DNA from: Marsupella aquatica
Lineage: Eukaryota; Marchantiophyta
DNA length: 64,000 bases
Assembly (NCBI GenBank): GCA_973895155.1
Contig: OZ316896.1
Location: forward strand, 17,298,001-17,362,000
Reading direction: 5' to 3'
Position numbers and translations under genes: made by a program
Notes under the pieces: model-generated
The model's input: the letters and a program-made list of their open reading frames with translations, nothing else
Told to the model about the DNA's origin: nothing
Database searches by the model: none
In this document: positions 1 to 12,779 of the stretch, piece by piece
Position numbering within the stretch: position 1 is the stretch's first letter
Layout of the letters: the number at the start of each line of letters is the position of its first letter

Positions 1-2693
1 GCGGTTACTCTGTATAAGAGTTGGATGAAATGTTCCATTCGCATGTAATTTTAGAAGGACCGGTCGAATGGGGTCACCAACAACCCCACTTAGTTGGCTT
101 GTAAGCATCCTTATTATACAATATTGATCATTAGTTGTTTCCTTCATCGGATTGGTTAAGGTCTGTTATGATTGACCTGATTGCGCTCGGCTATCTAAAC
201 GATGTCATGTAAAGAAATCTGATTTAAAGGGTGTTGTCGCAATCCTGCGTCTTCTGGGTTACATTCTGCTGTTTCAATATAGTCGCGATTCTTTTGAAAC
301 GCTGAGCCAATGTCCGAGCTGCCTTCATGATCGCCTCGCTTGTATTATGTGGGATCTGAGCTGAAAGTGCTGTCCAATCTCAACCTCTGGCTTCAATTGA
401 CTGCAGTGCACTGGATTATTTCGGTTGATGGCCGTGGAATTGCGTCGGTTGCTAGCGGACTTGTAGCTGGTTTCTCACTTGGATTTTCTTTTGACCTTCC
501 ATTCTCTTTACCTAAGCTTATCATGTCTGAACTGACATGCCTATGCGATCTGATTTGTAGTTCTGCAAATTCGTTGTACGCGTTCAGCTTTTTTGTCTCT
601 CATCATTACTACTCCTGGTACACAGCAGAACCTTCATCCTGTGATATTCAGGTACAATCGAGGTCTTAATTTTCATAATTTGTCAGCAAGAGTCCATGTT
701 AAGTGATTGGTCCTGCTTCGCTCGGTCAACCTCTTAATGTGCCAGACCAGTCTCAATAATCATGACCAGTGTGGCTGCTGTGCTCGTTTGTGGATCTTTG
801 CCTCTTGTGCCCAAATATTGGCTTCAACCCAATGGTCTTCGTCGTCTTCTTCTTGCCAGTTTTAGTCCACGAAGCTGATCTGTTTGGTTCACCGAAGGCC
901 CTTGGCTTCTTTGTCAAGGAATGGTTGCCCACCCTTTACAATATAGCGACAGCTTTGGGCTGTAATCCTGCCAATGATATGGCTATCTTGTATTTTAATA
1001 TCGCTGGCGTCTTTTCATAGTCTAGAATTCTTCAGTCGAGGGGGTCCAGTGCTGAATGCTATAAGAGTTCAATTTCGCTTTTCCCATATCGACACCGACG
1101 TGTATAAAAGGGCAATATCTATAGGCCCAAGTTCCATCAGTAGTTCTACGGATGGTCGGTGAAGTGGTTAACAACGAGTCTTGGGCAGTTTAATGCAAAT
1201 CGTCCGGTACCGTATGTCAAATGCTTCGGACAACGCTAAATTCCATTTGATTCAGGCAAACTTACTAGCCTGGTGTAAGTTCCCAAATGTGTTCAGCGAA
1301 AGGTTTCCTCTCGCAGCACTTGATTTCTCAGTGCATCGTAGGTCCTACTTTGTCTTATCTCCATTGAATTTAGATGAGAACAGACGCAGGTGAGAGAGAG
1401 CTGTTCTAGTGCATATGGAATATTCGGAAGCGTGCCTTGTATCCTTTGATCAACCTATCTGTTTACCTTGCTATTCATTTTCTTGATACTTTTAGTTGTT
1501 TCAGAGGTCGGATAGAAGGCGCAGGAAAAGAAATGACCTTCAGAGCCTCCCCCTGAAAGATGGTGGACAACATTGAACCTTATCGTAGCTGTTCACTTCT
1601 TCCTTCCATACTGCAATGGAGGCTAGCCACCAGCCTATTTGAGTAGTCCAAAGTTTTGATTGAAGTGTTAGCTGTACGTCTGTTGAATGTTATATATTTC
1701 ATGATGCCTACGAGAATCACGAGTAATGCAGTCGTTGAAGTGATTTTCTTCACAGTCTCAATCATGGGGTCCTGGGATCACAAATAGCGAAACATCTTAC
1801 TTTAGTATATCGCATTTTGTGAAATGCTATTATTTGCTTGAGCTGTATTTCACCAGACATGGATGCCAAATTTTCAATTGTTTAGGCGGAGTCCATTGTG
1901 TGGTCGTCTGAAGCAGTGCTTCCCAACCGCAGATGAAATACACAAGAGTCTCGTTTGCTCCACATGAGGTGAAAAGACTTGGAAGTAAACATTTGAGCAT
2001 GCTTTCAAAATGGGTAATCTTTAGCCAATCATCCTTCTGTGGCCCCAGTCTCATACTTCGTTGCCACAATGGTACTGACTCTGCACTGACGTGTTCAAGA
2101 CTGCAGAGTTTATCATGAATAAACTCCAACCTCGCACAGAGAGTGGGGCTGGACCCACACACCTTAGGGGAGTTGTTATAATTTGTTTCGGTAGAAGAAG
2201 TACCAATCCCACGACAACATGGGGAACCTTTCTGTCTGCATACCCTAATATCTCACTCTATCGCCTGTAGACTCGTTGAATAATGACTTCAAGGTTTTCC
2301 TTACCCCCAAAAACTCTTTGGTTGATGACTGAAGTGGATGGTACGTAAACCACTACGACAGAAGATAAGAACAGAAATTCCTTGACAACTTGATTCGTGG
2401 GTTTGACTGAAAGGATTGCCAGTTCCGTTCCCAGTATTCAGAGAAACTAAATCAAATCTATAATAGGGCAGTGACACGAACTGGAGTCCCTCCAGGTGTC
2501 CTCGTAAACCATCAAACAAGAACATCTTTATACAAAGAACCTCCCACCCGGCAGCCGTCCACGGTTGGAAGAGTGCCCATCAATCATTAATATCGAAGCG
2601 GGAGGGCGAGGTGAGGGCTGGGCGTTTACCGCTACTGTTCTTCGGAGGAGGGAGCAGCGCAAAAGATCGAGGAAGCTTCTTGTGGCAGCGAAA
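1..2693. other. Intergenic, no gene recognised
   Basis: Only short ORFs (at most 110 codons) occur on either strand, and none has a recognisable domain or joins to a neighbour through good splice sites. No tandem repeat or long inverted repeat was noticed. The right end must contain the promoter and leader of the Clot gene, but I saw no convincing TATA box. Confidence 0.5.
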
Positions 2694-5421
2694 ATGCCTG
2701 CGGCTATGGTGGACGCGACGACAGCGAACTTCGAGGCCATGCTGGCGGTCTCAGAAGTCCAACGTGATGGACTGCTGCTGCTCCTGTTCCTTGGGGATCG
2801 GGATACTAAGCTGGGAGGGAGCTGGTGCCCAGGTTGGTTCCTTGTTTCTCTCTCTTGCTCGCCATCTCTTTCTATGTATTTGTGGGCAAATTTGTGCACA
2901 ATTCATCTGGTGCCCAGGTTGGTCGCAGTGTCTATCTCGCTATCTCTTTCTTCATTTTTGTGGCCGAATTTAATCATATTTCATAGTTATAAGTTCGTAC
3001 AAATGCAAACGGTATGTTCCGGAGTGAATTACCGAACACCTTCATGTCAAGAAAGAATGATCATCAAAATTAATGGAAGATAGCATACGGGAGATCAAGT
3101 TCACTACATGTGCTTTCCAGACGCTAGTGTGTCTACTGTGATTATACTAGCTACAGACTTTACGACATTAATCGTTGGATAGAAGGGTTTCCAAATCCTG
3201 GAGCTCCCCCAAATCGGATATTTTCTGATTGGATTTAAACAATTAGCGTTCCATAGAACGGTTTCCAGCTCATGGAGCTCTCCAGATTCAGATCTTCTTC
3301 AGTACTGTTTGTGTGCTTTCCAAGACCAGGCTGTGGGAGAGACACATGGATGAATTGTGCTTGTCAAGGAGCGGATGATATGAATGCTGCGATGGAAGAG
3401 ATGGCTCCAAGATGCACTGACTGATTGATTGTTGCGTTTGATCTCAATCGTCCTCCCTTTCTTTCATCATCTGAAGCACCCTTCTATGAAGGTGATTGCA
3501 ACAGAAAAGATGGTTAGGGTGACAGGATTTGTCCGCGCGACTGTATTCGAATCTGGCACTTTTTATTCCTTGTAGTTCTTGGTGGTCGTTTACGAGATCA
3601 TTCTGGCCTCTGTCTTACCTCTGGACTTTGGCTTTGAAATATATTCATGCTCTTGTCACTGACCAGAGGGAAGGAAATGAGTGGTAGACAAAACGGAAAA
3701 TTAATATTTCAAATTGTCTTATTCATCTAACACCAATTAGAGGAACACCAAAGCGAGTATAAACAATCCTCTAGTTTTTCTGCCTAGTGGCTAGTTGTGC
3801 TGGTTGATAGGTGTTGGGTAGATTGTGCGGGGCTTAAATTACAAATTAGGGCCGTGTTTCTTTAAAGTAAGTTTCTCTTGGATGCAGTTTTCTACAACCG
3901 TGGATTCCAGCCGACAACTCCTTAATCGGGTTAAGTACTCTAAGGGTCATGCAAGGAGAAAGACTGGAAGCTAGAAAGAAGATAGTTAATTGTTTCAGAG
4001 TTGAATAATAAGTTCCAGTGATATGATTTCTGGCCTTATGAGTGTTACTATATCCTTAGACTTGCTCTGTATCCTTTGTGTTTGTGCTCTTAGAATTTTG
4101 AAAAACCTTCCTAATATACCTGCACGCTCACCCACGTACTCTGCCACATTCCAGGGAAGTATAACATAGATGTAAACAAAGAACCCCTTTGTTTGAGTTC
4201 TTGTACCGTATCTCATTGTTTTAACCACAGAGTTCGTCTGTTGCTAGATAGACCTAAATGCTCATATATCCCAAAATCTTTCCACTACCAGTTACTCCTC
4301 TGTGCATCATTAGGAGTAGATGTTTTGCGTCTGCGCACTCACAACTATTTTGCAAGACTTAGCGACTTGGACCTGAAGTTCCCGTTGATTTATTTGTGCT
4401 TCATACTGTGCGTGATTCTAATCCAACCCAGAGCTACCTCGTAAGTCTTGGGGATCTGGTTGTTTGTTGTAAACAATCGAAGCATCTTGTATGTTAAAGA
4501 AAGGCACGAGCAAGAGAAGATGATTTCACGGGCAGAACACATCGTGGAGATCTTTCGTACGATATGACTTACAACATCTCTCAACGAAAAAGTATTTGTT
4601 TCGGTTTCAATTTATCGTCCGAGGAGAACTTGCTTGCGTAAGCCACTCCATGATTGAAGTACTTGGCTGGGCTCGGTGCTGGAAATGTTTGTTTCCATCT
4701 CTGACCTCAATTTCAATGTTTTGTGTGATGTGGACCACCTCTAATCCAGTGCAAGGCCCGTTGAGCGCTTCTCTTCGTGCCAAACTTTGACGTCTTCGTC
4801 CGTCACAAGGTTTTCTTGGGTCTTTGCCGCTATCATAAGGAAAATTGAATTCTCAAGTTAAATTTCTGTGTGTAGGAGTGAAAAAACTGACTCGTGCTGA
4901 ATGCTTTGCGTTTAAGTTAGGTTCTCTGGATTTATCAATTTCTGATGAATCTTTGTAAAGCAGGACCCAGCGTTTAGTGTGAAAAGATATTTCTTGTCGC
5001 TATGGCTTTTCTTTATTTCGCTCTTGCATGCTTCCAGGGTGTCCCATTTGCAGTCCGAATCACTAAATTGAATGTCATTGTGCTTAAACTATGACGGGGT
5101 GATTCGTTATATGTCACTACTTCATGCTTTCTCAGCACCATTCGTAACACATTCTGCTTTGATTGTTTTGCAGATTGTGTGAGAGCAGAACCAGTGATTT
5201 ACAAAACTTTGGAGTCGACTGATAAACACATCACGCTGCTCAGAGTCTATGTTGGAGACAGGACAACCTGGAGGAAGAGTTCTCATCCTCTAAGAGGGGA
5301 TCCCCGTTTTTTGCTAAAAGGAGTGCCTACACTGATCAGGTGGGAGGATGGGAAGATCACTGGACGACTCGAGGACACTGAGGCAGATGTGGAGGACAAA
5401 ATTAAGAAGCTGATTTCATAG
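2694..5421 (+). CDS. Clot: Thioredoxin-like protein Clot (TXNDC17 family)
   Basis: Small cytosolic thioredoxin-fold oxidoreductase of the Clot/TXNDC17 (DUF953) family. Two exons: 2694-2832 and 5174-5421. The intron has GT at 2833 and a TTGCAG acceptor, and it splits the Asp codon of the active site. Joining gives 128 aa, the usual family length. Visible landmarks are the hydrophobic strand LLLLLFLGDRD, the redox motif WCPDC (residues about 44-48) followed by VRAEPVIYK, then YVGDR, and GVPTLIRWEDGK containing the cis-proline of the fold. The Met at 2694 was chosen because it gives normal length and sits just before the first conserved helix. In-frame ATGs at 2565 and 2706 are alternatives; the first would add 43 basic residues unlike family N-termini. 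The 2.3-kb intron is much longer than the others here and holds nothing recognisable. Identity is firm; the exact start is less so. Confidence 0.93.
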
Positions 5422-7502
5422 GCACATCAAGACAGTATGACTCTTTGGCCAAAACATTTGCTGAGAATTTTTGCCTTTGAAGCTAAGCTGCGTGAAGGAA
5501 GAGTACTTCAGAGACAGGAAGTGGACATACATAGAACACCATAGCAGTTCTCCAGTATTGCCAATGACAGAAGTACTGGTGCTGAAATCGGTAGTGTAAC
5601 ATCCACCTCAAGAACTTGGAAGAGGTTAAGTATGAAGATGGAGATCTAAGGGGGCTTCAGACATCAGTACTTACCAGATCACTTGATGGAGAAGGTCAAG
5701 GACCCTTCACAAAATCAAATGTACAGTGACAGTCTTTTTAATAAGGAGATTAAGTTGAAGCTACAATGATGATGAGATTCCAAGGCAAAGAGAGTTTGCA
5801 CCAAGTAATTTTACAATGGAAATGCACTAGAACAATGAATGTTCGCTCAGTCCTTGGTGGTACTAGTGACAACGTTGACCATCATAACTTCTATGCAGTC
5901 ATTTTGGGATCTGACCTAAAGTTTGACTTCGCTTTGTTATATTGAAATTGCTTGGCTGTAAAACACATTGTCAGAAATGAATGGTTCAAATAATTAACTT
6001 CTTTTATTGAATCATTAAGACCAGCTCTCTCATCTAGATTCACTCTGGCCTCTCAATCCTCGTACCATGTTTTCCCTAGAAGTCATAGAGCTTTTTAGAT
6101 CCTCAATAAGATACACTGTCACTTTGATTGATTGAAATTGATAAATAAGTCCTGGCTATACATCTTTAGTCAGGTCTTGAGAAGGTCAGAAATTTTGAAT
6201 TCAGCATTGGCAGAAGACAGTGGAGCTCATTCCAGAGGAAGGCTGCTAATCAAGCTTGCTAGCAAAAAGTGTGCAAAAGAAATCAGGAACCTAAAGTACA
6301 TATTCACACTATCTCGACCATTGTCCAATTTGAGAACTGAATTCTTGGTCTTGTCATATTTGTCACCCTCTCTTCCAAGAATCTCCATGCAATGCCAGCT
6401 CACTTGTCATGGGGCAGACTTCAATTTCTCAGGCGAATTGACCTTTGCCTCGAACTCTTTTGAAAATGGGCATTGCAGAATTGCAATTCAAGCTCCCAAC
6501 AAGCCGTATCTAATTACTGAGGGCGTGATTCAAGGGGTGAATGCATTCCCCCCGGCCTTAAATGTATCACTCGGTATCTTTCAGGAAGGTGATCATGTGT
6601 GAAGGCTTGGTAATCCCATTTGATTCATTTGAAGTATTTGGTTTCAGAGTTGTCAAAGCATCTTGAGTTGGGGAGATTTGGGTGAAAGCTGTGAAATGTG
6701 TAGTTGAGACCCGGGGCCTTGCCCCACTCCTGTAGTTCCTTATCTATCCAAACACTATAATATGTAACCCCTCTCTTTTTCATGGTTTGTTTAGGAACTC
6801 TTATTCTCACCAAAAGCCTCCCTAGCCATTGGATTACAGTGAAATGTTTTGCTAACCACGAGATGGACATAAAGGTGCCACTGTGTACCTTTCCACACCA
6901 AACCCATCCCTCGCCCTTCAACTCACACATCTTACTACTAATTTGCGAATAGAAGCTACAATTGGGGTCTAGGATTCTAGAGTGCAACCTCTAGACCCTA
7001 ACTTTAGGCCCCAGTACGAAATGTATGTGGATGGAGAGGATGGGATGTATTGTATGTCAAGATAATCATGCATGCTGATTTTTGTCATCATTTCTATTGT
7101 CATTCAAAGAATGAACATTCAGGCTGGTGTTAAAGTAAATCTAGCACAACACAATGTCGCAGAGAACTGGTCTACAACCCAACAATTAACAATGGGACGA
7201 AGATATATGGTTCACCCCATTTAGGTTACTCCACTGCTGAGAAAAGAATCACTATTCACCTTGGTTTAACAAGCTTGCAAGTTGTTCCATGACAAGTCCT
7301 TTTCTCTCATTCTCAGTCTCACTTAGATACCAGTTCCAGGAGTAAGTATACCCCCTCTCCACTAGTTAACCTGAACAACCTTTAATCATGGTTAACTGCC
7401 ACTCTACTTGACCAACCAAGACCTAGAACTAAGTACTAACAACACACTCCTTGAAATCCAGGTGTCACGCACTCAGACCTTGACACAGACTCACCATTAT
7501 AG
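5422..7502. other. Intergenic, probably including Clot 3' UTR; one unexplained ORF
   Basis: No domain-bearing gene is seen. An open frame of 156 codons runs on the + strand from 6132 to 6602, with no recognised motif, no membrane segment and no good splice continuation. It may be chance, or a decayed or lineage-specific sequence. The rest is AT-rich sequence with short ORFs only. Confidence 0.4.
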
Positions 7503-7640
7503 TGTTTGGGGATTGGCCGGGGTCGGGCCAGGACAGGGTCAGGGGCGGGGTGTGAGCCGGCCGGGGCCGGGAGGTCATGGCCGGGCCGGGAAGGGCCAGG
7601 AAGTCAAGATTGGGCGGCTGGGACGGTCCGGGTGACGAGT
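7503..7640 (+). repeat. G-rich low-complexity patch
   Basis: About 140 bp made of degenerate GGCCGGG and GGGGC runs, including the palindrome GCCGGCC, in an otherwise AT-rich neighbourhood. Several runs of three or four G lie close together on the + strand, so four-stranded DNA structure is possible, although one loop is about 8 nt. It does not lie near the start of any recognised gene. The overlapping + strand frames are Gly/Arg/Pro-rich by composition and are not treated as genes. Confidence 0.6.
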
Positions 7641-9361
7641 TGCCGGTTGACGGACTCTAAAGCCTCTATTTGCCGGGCAAGTCCAAACCCAGTCAACATT
7701 ACTTATCAGCAATACTATGCCAGGCGGGCATTGCACTAGTATGACCTGAAAATATTTCCAATACACATTCTAGGGGGCAGCTTGAATTTGAAAGATTAGG
7801 GCTGCCAGAAAATGATGGTGGGGCTAACCACATTAGGTGTCCAAACTACAATGATTTGAGTAGAGGATCCCTTGAAATGTGGTCCACTATTTGATCCAAT
7901 TCCTGCCCTGAATTCCGAACATGAGCTCATTAATTAATACCCCTGTTTGTGAAGGGAAGATTTTGATTGTATAAAAATCCTTCTTTTTAAGTATTTTTTG
8001 TAGTTCACCCTTCACACCAACATAATAAACCAAGAGTAGAATCATTCTTTGCGATATTCATAATTATATACAAGAAAAGAGAAAACATTGACACGAGTCG
8101 CATGAGCCTTGAATGTGTCCATGGCTGGTTCCCAATTTTTTCAATCATAGGAAACGGGTAAGACAAATGAAGCCTTATTGTCCTATGGTCTAACTTGTGC
8201 TTATCCAAACTAAGGTTCATGACGCTGATTTGTGTGGGAATTCACCATACTGAGCTGGGATTGAAATACAATTTTCAAGGTAGAGTTATTGATTCTTGAG
8301 TAGAAGATCTCCAATGGCTCAGGTAGCTCTAGATCCCCAGACACAAATCACGAGAACCAAAATTGACTAGACCAAACATCCAAGACCAGTTACAAAAAGA
8401 CACAGTCTCCATCAAATCTTAAGCTCCACAACAAAGAGTATACATGCCCCACAACCAATGTGAGAAGCCAAACAGAAAATAAATCAATGGAAGGGAAGAA
8501 CAATAAGATAATCTCAACAACTAAGGAACAGCTCATATAGAATAGTATTGCATGGAAAGATATCATTTAGAATGTTAAGGATGTAATAAACAGATTTGAT
8601 AAAATAAAATAAAATAAAATAAACAGATTTGATTCTCACTCCTGCCAAAGAACAAAATGTGCCATACTTGAAAACATGATCCCAAAGCAAGAAACTGAAT
8701 AAAGGGGACGATGATTGGCTTTCCATAAATCAATTTAGAGCACGTAATGGTGACCACTAAACCTACCAATCTTGTCCTAATAGTACATTAGCTTCTGCTA
8801 TAGATAATTGGTATAATGGATGCATACTAGGTCAGTAGTAGTCGTTAATACAACCTACTATATTGTACAATAAATCAATTTAAGGGTACATCCAACTTTA
8901 CGATGAAAATACATCAGATGCGTCTAAGTGCAACGTCCATAAGCATGTGGATCTGTACAGGCTTTCCGGTTATTCTCAAAGAATTACTGCAGGAAATGTA
9001 CTCACTACGTGTTATTGCAGAATCCAGACACCACAGTAGACGACAAATGTATAGGTGCATTTTGTCTATATTTACATGCATGTACTTATATTTTATTGTA
9101 ACAACAACTATTTAAGTGTATCTCTCTTAGTTTAGGAATTTGAATGCCCCTCGAACCACAAGGGTAATCTTTGAAGCCCACATCGATCACTAAAATGTGA
9201 TCCATGGGAGCACTCTGTCCATCATGGTGGTTCATCTTGGCTTCAGTTTCTTATATTCAGATATATAAATTAATCTCTTATCTGAGTATTCATTGAGAAG
9301 TGCAATGGACAATTTGGGGGAGTCATTCATGCACTTACCAATAAAATCTTCCATTCGAGAA
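7641..9361. other. Intergenic, AT-rich
   Basis: No gene recognised. It contains a short pentanucleotide microsatellite of the TAAAA type at about 8599-8623. The sequence TAAACAGATTTGAT occurs on both sides of it (8587-8600 and 8619-8632), so the microsatellite sits inside a small direct duplication. Confidence 0.5.
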
Positions 9362-9480
9362 CCAGTCAGCTGGCTAGGGGACTAGCCTGGAATTGAAGGT
9401 CCCAGGTATAATCCCCCTCCACACACTGACGTGGAGGTTATAATTGTGTGGGTGGGATGGGCTTTGTCAATAGTGGATGG
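9362..9480 (+). mobile_element. Candidate tRNA-derived SINE, copy 1
   Basis: The stretch has a tRNA-like internal promoter. An A-box-like TGGCTAGGGGA begins at 9371, and a degenerate B-box, AGGTATAATCC, lies at 9404-9414 with roughly the normal spacing. It then runs into CCCTCCACAC and a GTGTGGGTGGG tail. A second copy at about 41.9 kb has the same order (CAGYTGG, TTAGCC or CTAGCC, CCCAGGT, AATCCCCC, CTCCAC, then a GTGTGGG-type tail), which argues for a dispersed element. It does not fold into a complete functional tRNA by eye. The 3' boundary is uncertain. Confidence 0.5.
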
Positions 9481-10170
9481 GAGTTCTTATTTACTTGGTC
9501 CTTGGTTGTCCACTTCCTGGCCCTGATTTAATCTCTCACTCTCTCTCTAGGTGGGGGCCTATGTAGGATCTATGGGGGCTCATTCTGAAATGTGTTCCCT
9601 ACAATGAGTGTTCCCTACAATGAATATATGTCACAAGTGATGTGAGGGAGTCCACTAAATGCGTCCTTGTTGGATCTCTTTTTCTTTGGACCACTTTTTC
9701 TTTCCTTTCATTGTACTTTGATTTTCCTGGTTTATAAACTTTGATGTAATTTTCTCTCTGTTTTCTTTCTCATTTCCATTCAAAAACAGAAGGGACCTGG
9801 ATATGAACACTCACGCACAAGAGGCACATGTGTCTAATTGGGCAACACATTAGAAAAATGCATGTGACTTTCCATCCAATCATTAAATAGTGCACTCTAA
9901 CATAAGAGTCACATGTGTGTGACCTGGCTACACTTATAAACAAATACATATAATTTTCCACGCAATTATTAAATACTACATCCAACTTCCATTTGCCAAC
10001 TAACAAAATGATTTTTAAATTTTCAGTCCCTTTTTCCATGCAATTATTAAATATTGCACACAGAGTATTTAAAATGATTTCTCAAAGCACTCATACCATA
10101 GTAGAGTACATACGTGGATAACTGCAGGCTCGGGGCGTTCGTCCCAGGAGCCTACACGTTTCACTATTAA
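9481..10170. other. Intergenic, AT-rich with a short dispersed motif
   Basis: No gene recognised. The phrase GCAATTATTAAATA occurs twice (9963-9976 and 10039-10052), with a looser copy CCAATCATTAAATAGTGCA near 9877. Two copies of GTTCCCTACAATGA lie back to back near 9593-9621. These look like remnants of a decayed repeat. Confidence 0.4.
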
Positions 10171-10347
10171 TGATCCACACGGAAATATCGACGGCCCGGT
10201 CTGACTGTAGTGGTCATCCACGTGAGACATCGACGGTGAAATATGACTGTAACGGTCATCCACATGGAAAATCGACGGTGAAGTCTGACTCTAGTGGTCA
10301 TCCACATGAAAAATCGACGATCATCCACATGCAACATCGACGGTGCC
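10171..10347 (+). repeat. 42-bp tandem repeat, about 4 copies
   Basis: Units start at 10171, 10214, 10256, 10298 and 10321. The two central units are exactly 42 bp, the first is 43 bp, and the fourth is cut short at 23 bp. Each begins TCATCCAC (TGATCCAC in the first), then AAATCGACGG or ACATCGACGG, then TCTGACTSTAGTGG or ATATGACTGTAACGG. Spread is local only; no other copy was noticed in the window. Confidence 0.85.
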
Positions 10348-12779
10348 AGGGAGAACGAACATGATATTTAATTTACAGTCCTCTACACGGGAAAGCGGCA
10401 CTCGTTACGTTACGCCTTGACAGTTGACACCGTAATTACAGGAGCCGGATCGCCGGACACAAGACGACAGCGTCAGCAGAAAGTACAGCCTTATCCACCG
10501 TACTCTTTCGTCCTTTTTCGGCCGACATACGGTACAGCTTTCTCGCTCGACATTCGAGAAACGACACGGATGTTGTTGTCGTCCAGCCTTCCGATTCAAA
10601 TCCATCCTAGGGTGAATCTTGATTGAGAATCTGGAGGGGCAGCGGACGGTGTTGACTGTGCTCATGACGGTAAAAACTCACTATTGCCATGCGCCGTAGG
10701 CATGGGAATGTCTGAAAGAAATCGCAAACAAATCGATGTTTAGCAGGGCTGTTTGACGTCCCTGATAAGTGGGTGTTTAGCGTCGCTAGAATCGAGCTGG
10801 ATAGGTTGGGGTTTGGCGATCTTGGCCCATCATTAGGCATAATGGGCGGCGACATTAGGGGGTTTAGACGTGTTTAGATATCATTGACAAACAATAATAT
10901 GGGGTAGAATGGGTGCCAACATGACAGGCAAATAAGGACCATTGTATGTAGTAACCAGGGCATTGCGGGCCATAACTCCCAAGAAAATGAGGGATTTACA
11001 TCGAGTTGTTACTGGCTATGATATATTCCTAACATGGTGTTAATCCTCAAGGCGGTACATTTTAAATTTTTACTATTTGTAGTAGAAATAGAAGAGACGT
11101 TTCATGAGAATATCCTGACCCAAAAATGGACTGCATTTTTTTCCTCCATAAGCACCAAAACTTGCAAAGAGATCAACCATGAAATATTAGTTAGTGTCCT
11201 ATCTTGACATTCAAGCAGAATTGTGGATACCCTCTTTCTTTGCAGAATTGAAGATGGGTATCTCAACTCAACAGGAAAAGCCACGATTTTTTGTGGTTGG
11301 TTTTAGTTGTGTGTGTGTGTGTGTGGGGGGGGGGGGGGGATGTTCAAAACTCACTCTTGCATCCAGTTGCGTACCTGGGACTACTATGATCATAATTTCA
11401 AATATACAAATAAACATCGGATGGTAGGAAATACAGAGGATAACTTTACCCTTGAGTTTTCTGGTTCCCGCAAGAAATTGGAAAGGTAAAACTATTACTA
11501 TGAAAAAAATAATCCATCTTTAACCCCCTCAACCCCCCTCCCGCAGCCACCTTGGGTTTTTTTACAGAATCACTTGCCACGTTGGGGGATAAGGTACCTC
11601 ACATAACCCGTTCAAAAATAACATAGAAACAGTCATTAAGCAACTAACAACAAAAGCTAAAATACTTATAGTTACCTGGATTGATATCTTAAGGACAATG
11701 TTGTTTCAATACACTAGCCTGATGCATTCCTTTGGACATCAATAATTGGTGAGAACAGAAACAAGTTAGGTTCATTTCACACCAGAGTCTCTAGACCATA
11801 GCCCTTAGTCTAGCTTCTCTTTCTGGTATATAATACGATTACTGTCCACATGACTGAGGTGCATTTGCAGAATCAAAGTAATGTACCACAATCATGCTGT
11901 GGTCCTCTACAATAGAGAATCTAACCAGATCGATAATCAATAGGGCTCTAGTTCTAGTTCTTTGGCCTTGTTAGGGACTCCTGGGCTTTTGGTTCTTGGA
12001 CTTTTTGGCTCTTTGATCGTCCCTGAGTTTTCCCTTGTTTTCTCGCCTTATTAGGTTTTTTTACCTTTTGGGTCGTGTCTCAAGGTATGGGGCCTTTTGT
12101 TTTTTTCAGTGTCTTATGTATGGGTGGTGCCTCCAATACTGCAATTCCTGTAGCCATTGCTTGGCAAGCCTGACTTGGCTGCCATCTGTAAATCATCGAG
12201 GATCACCATGATGACTAGAAGTAGTCATTATTTTGGTCGAAATAGGGTCCAGGCACTGCTTCCCATGTAGTTGCTGGCCATGGAAATGTAGGAACGAGAA
12301 GCAAATCAGCAAGTAAGGTTAGTTATGCTGGGAGTATATTGTCGTTAGTGATTATTGGTCATGGGGCTATACTACTGCAAACTGTAGGGGACAGATGAAC
12401 CAATTACACGGTTGATAGTAGAATCAACTTGATCACATATTCACACTTCAATCCTACCTAGCAGCTACTATGCAACTGCCCCACAGTGTCACCCTCCTCG
12501 TGACCCCACTTCGTTTTGTCAGACTGGTTCAAACCCATTGGAATGGCAAAACCTATATGGGTAGAGGGATGGGCACAACTGTATGGCAGATACATTCTCC
12601 TAGGAGTAGGCAAGAATATGTTCTAGGAAACAAAATGTGTGTTTCTAAGTTGATATTTGCCAAGAAAATTGTAAAGTTGCTCCTAGGATGGACCAGAAGT
12701 GTTGAACATAAGACTCAGATAGACCAAGCACTTTTTGAGACCCGGAAAGGTGGAAATCTCTATTGAAAAGGTGTTATTT
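10348..12779. other. Intergenic, no gene recognised
   Basis: No conserved coding sequence. A (GT)n tract at about 11308-11324 runs straight into 15 consecutive G at 11325-11339. A 98-codon + strand ORF at 12470-12766 has no recognisable motif. Confidence 0.5.

Noticed and set aside
10171-10347. Regular repeats resembling a CRISPR array
   Set aside because: Units are directly tandem with no unique spacers, and the window is plant nuclear DNA.
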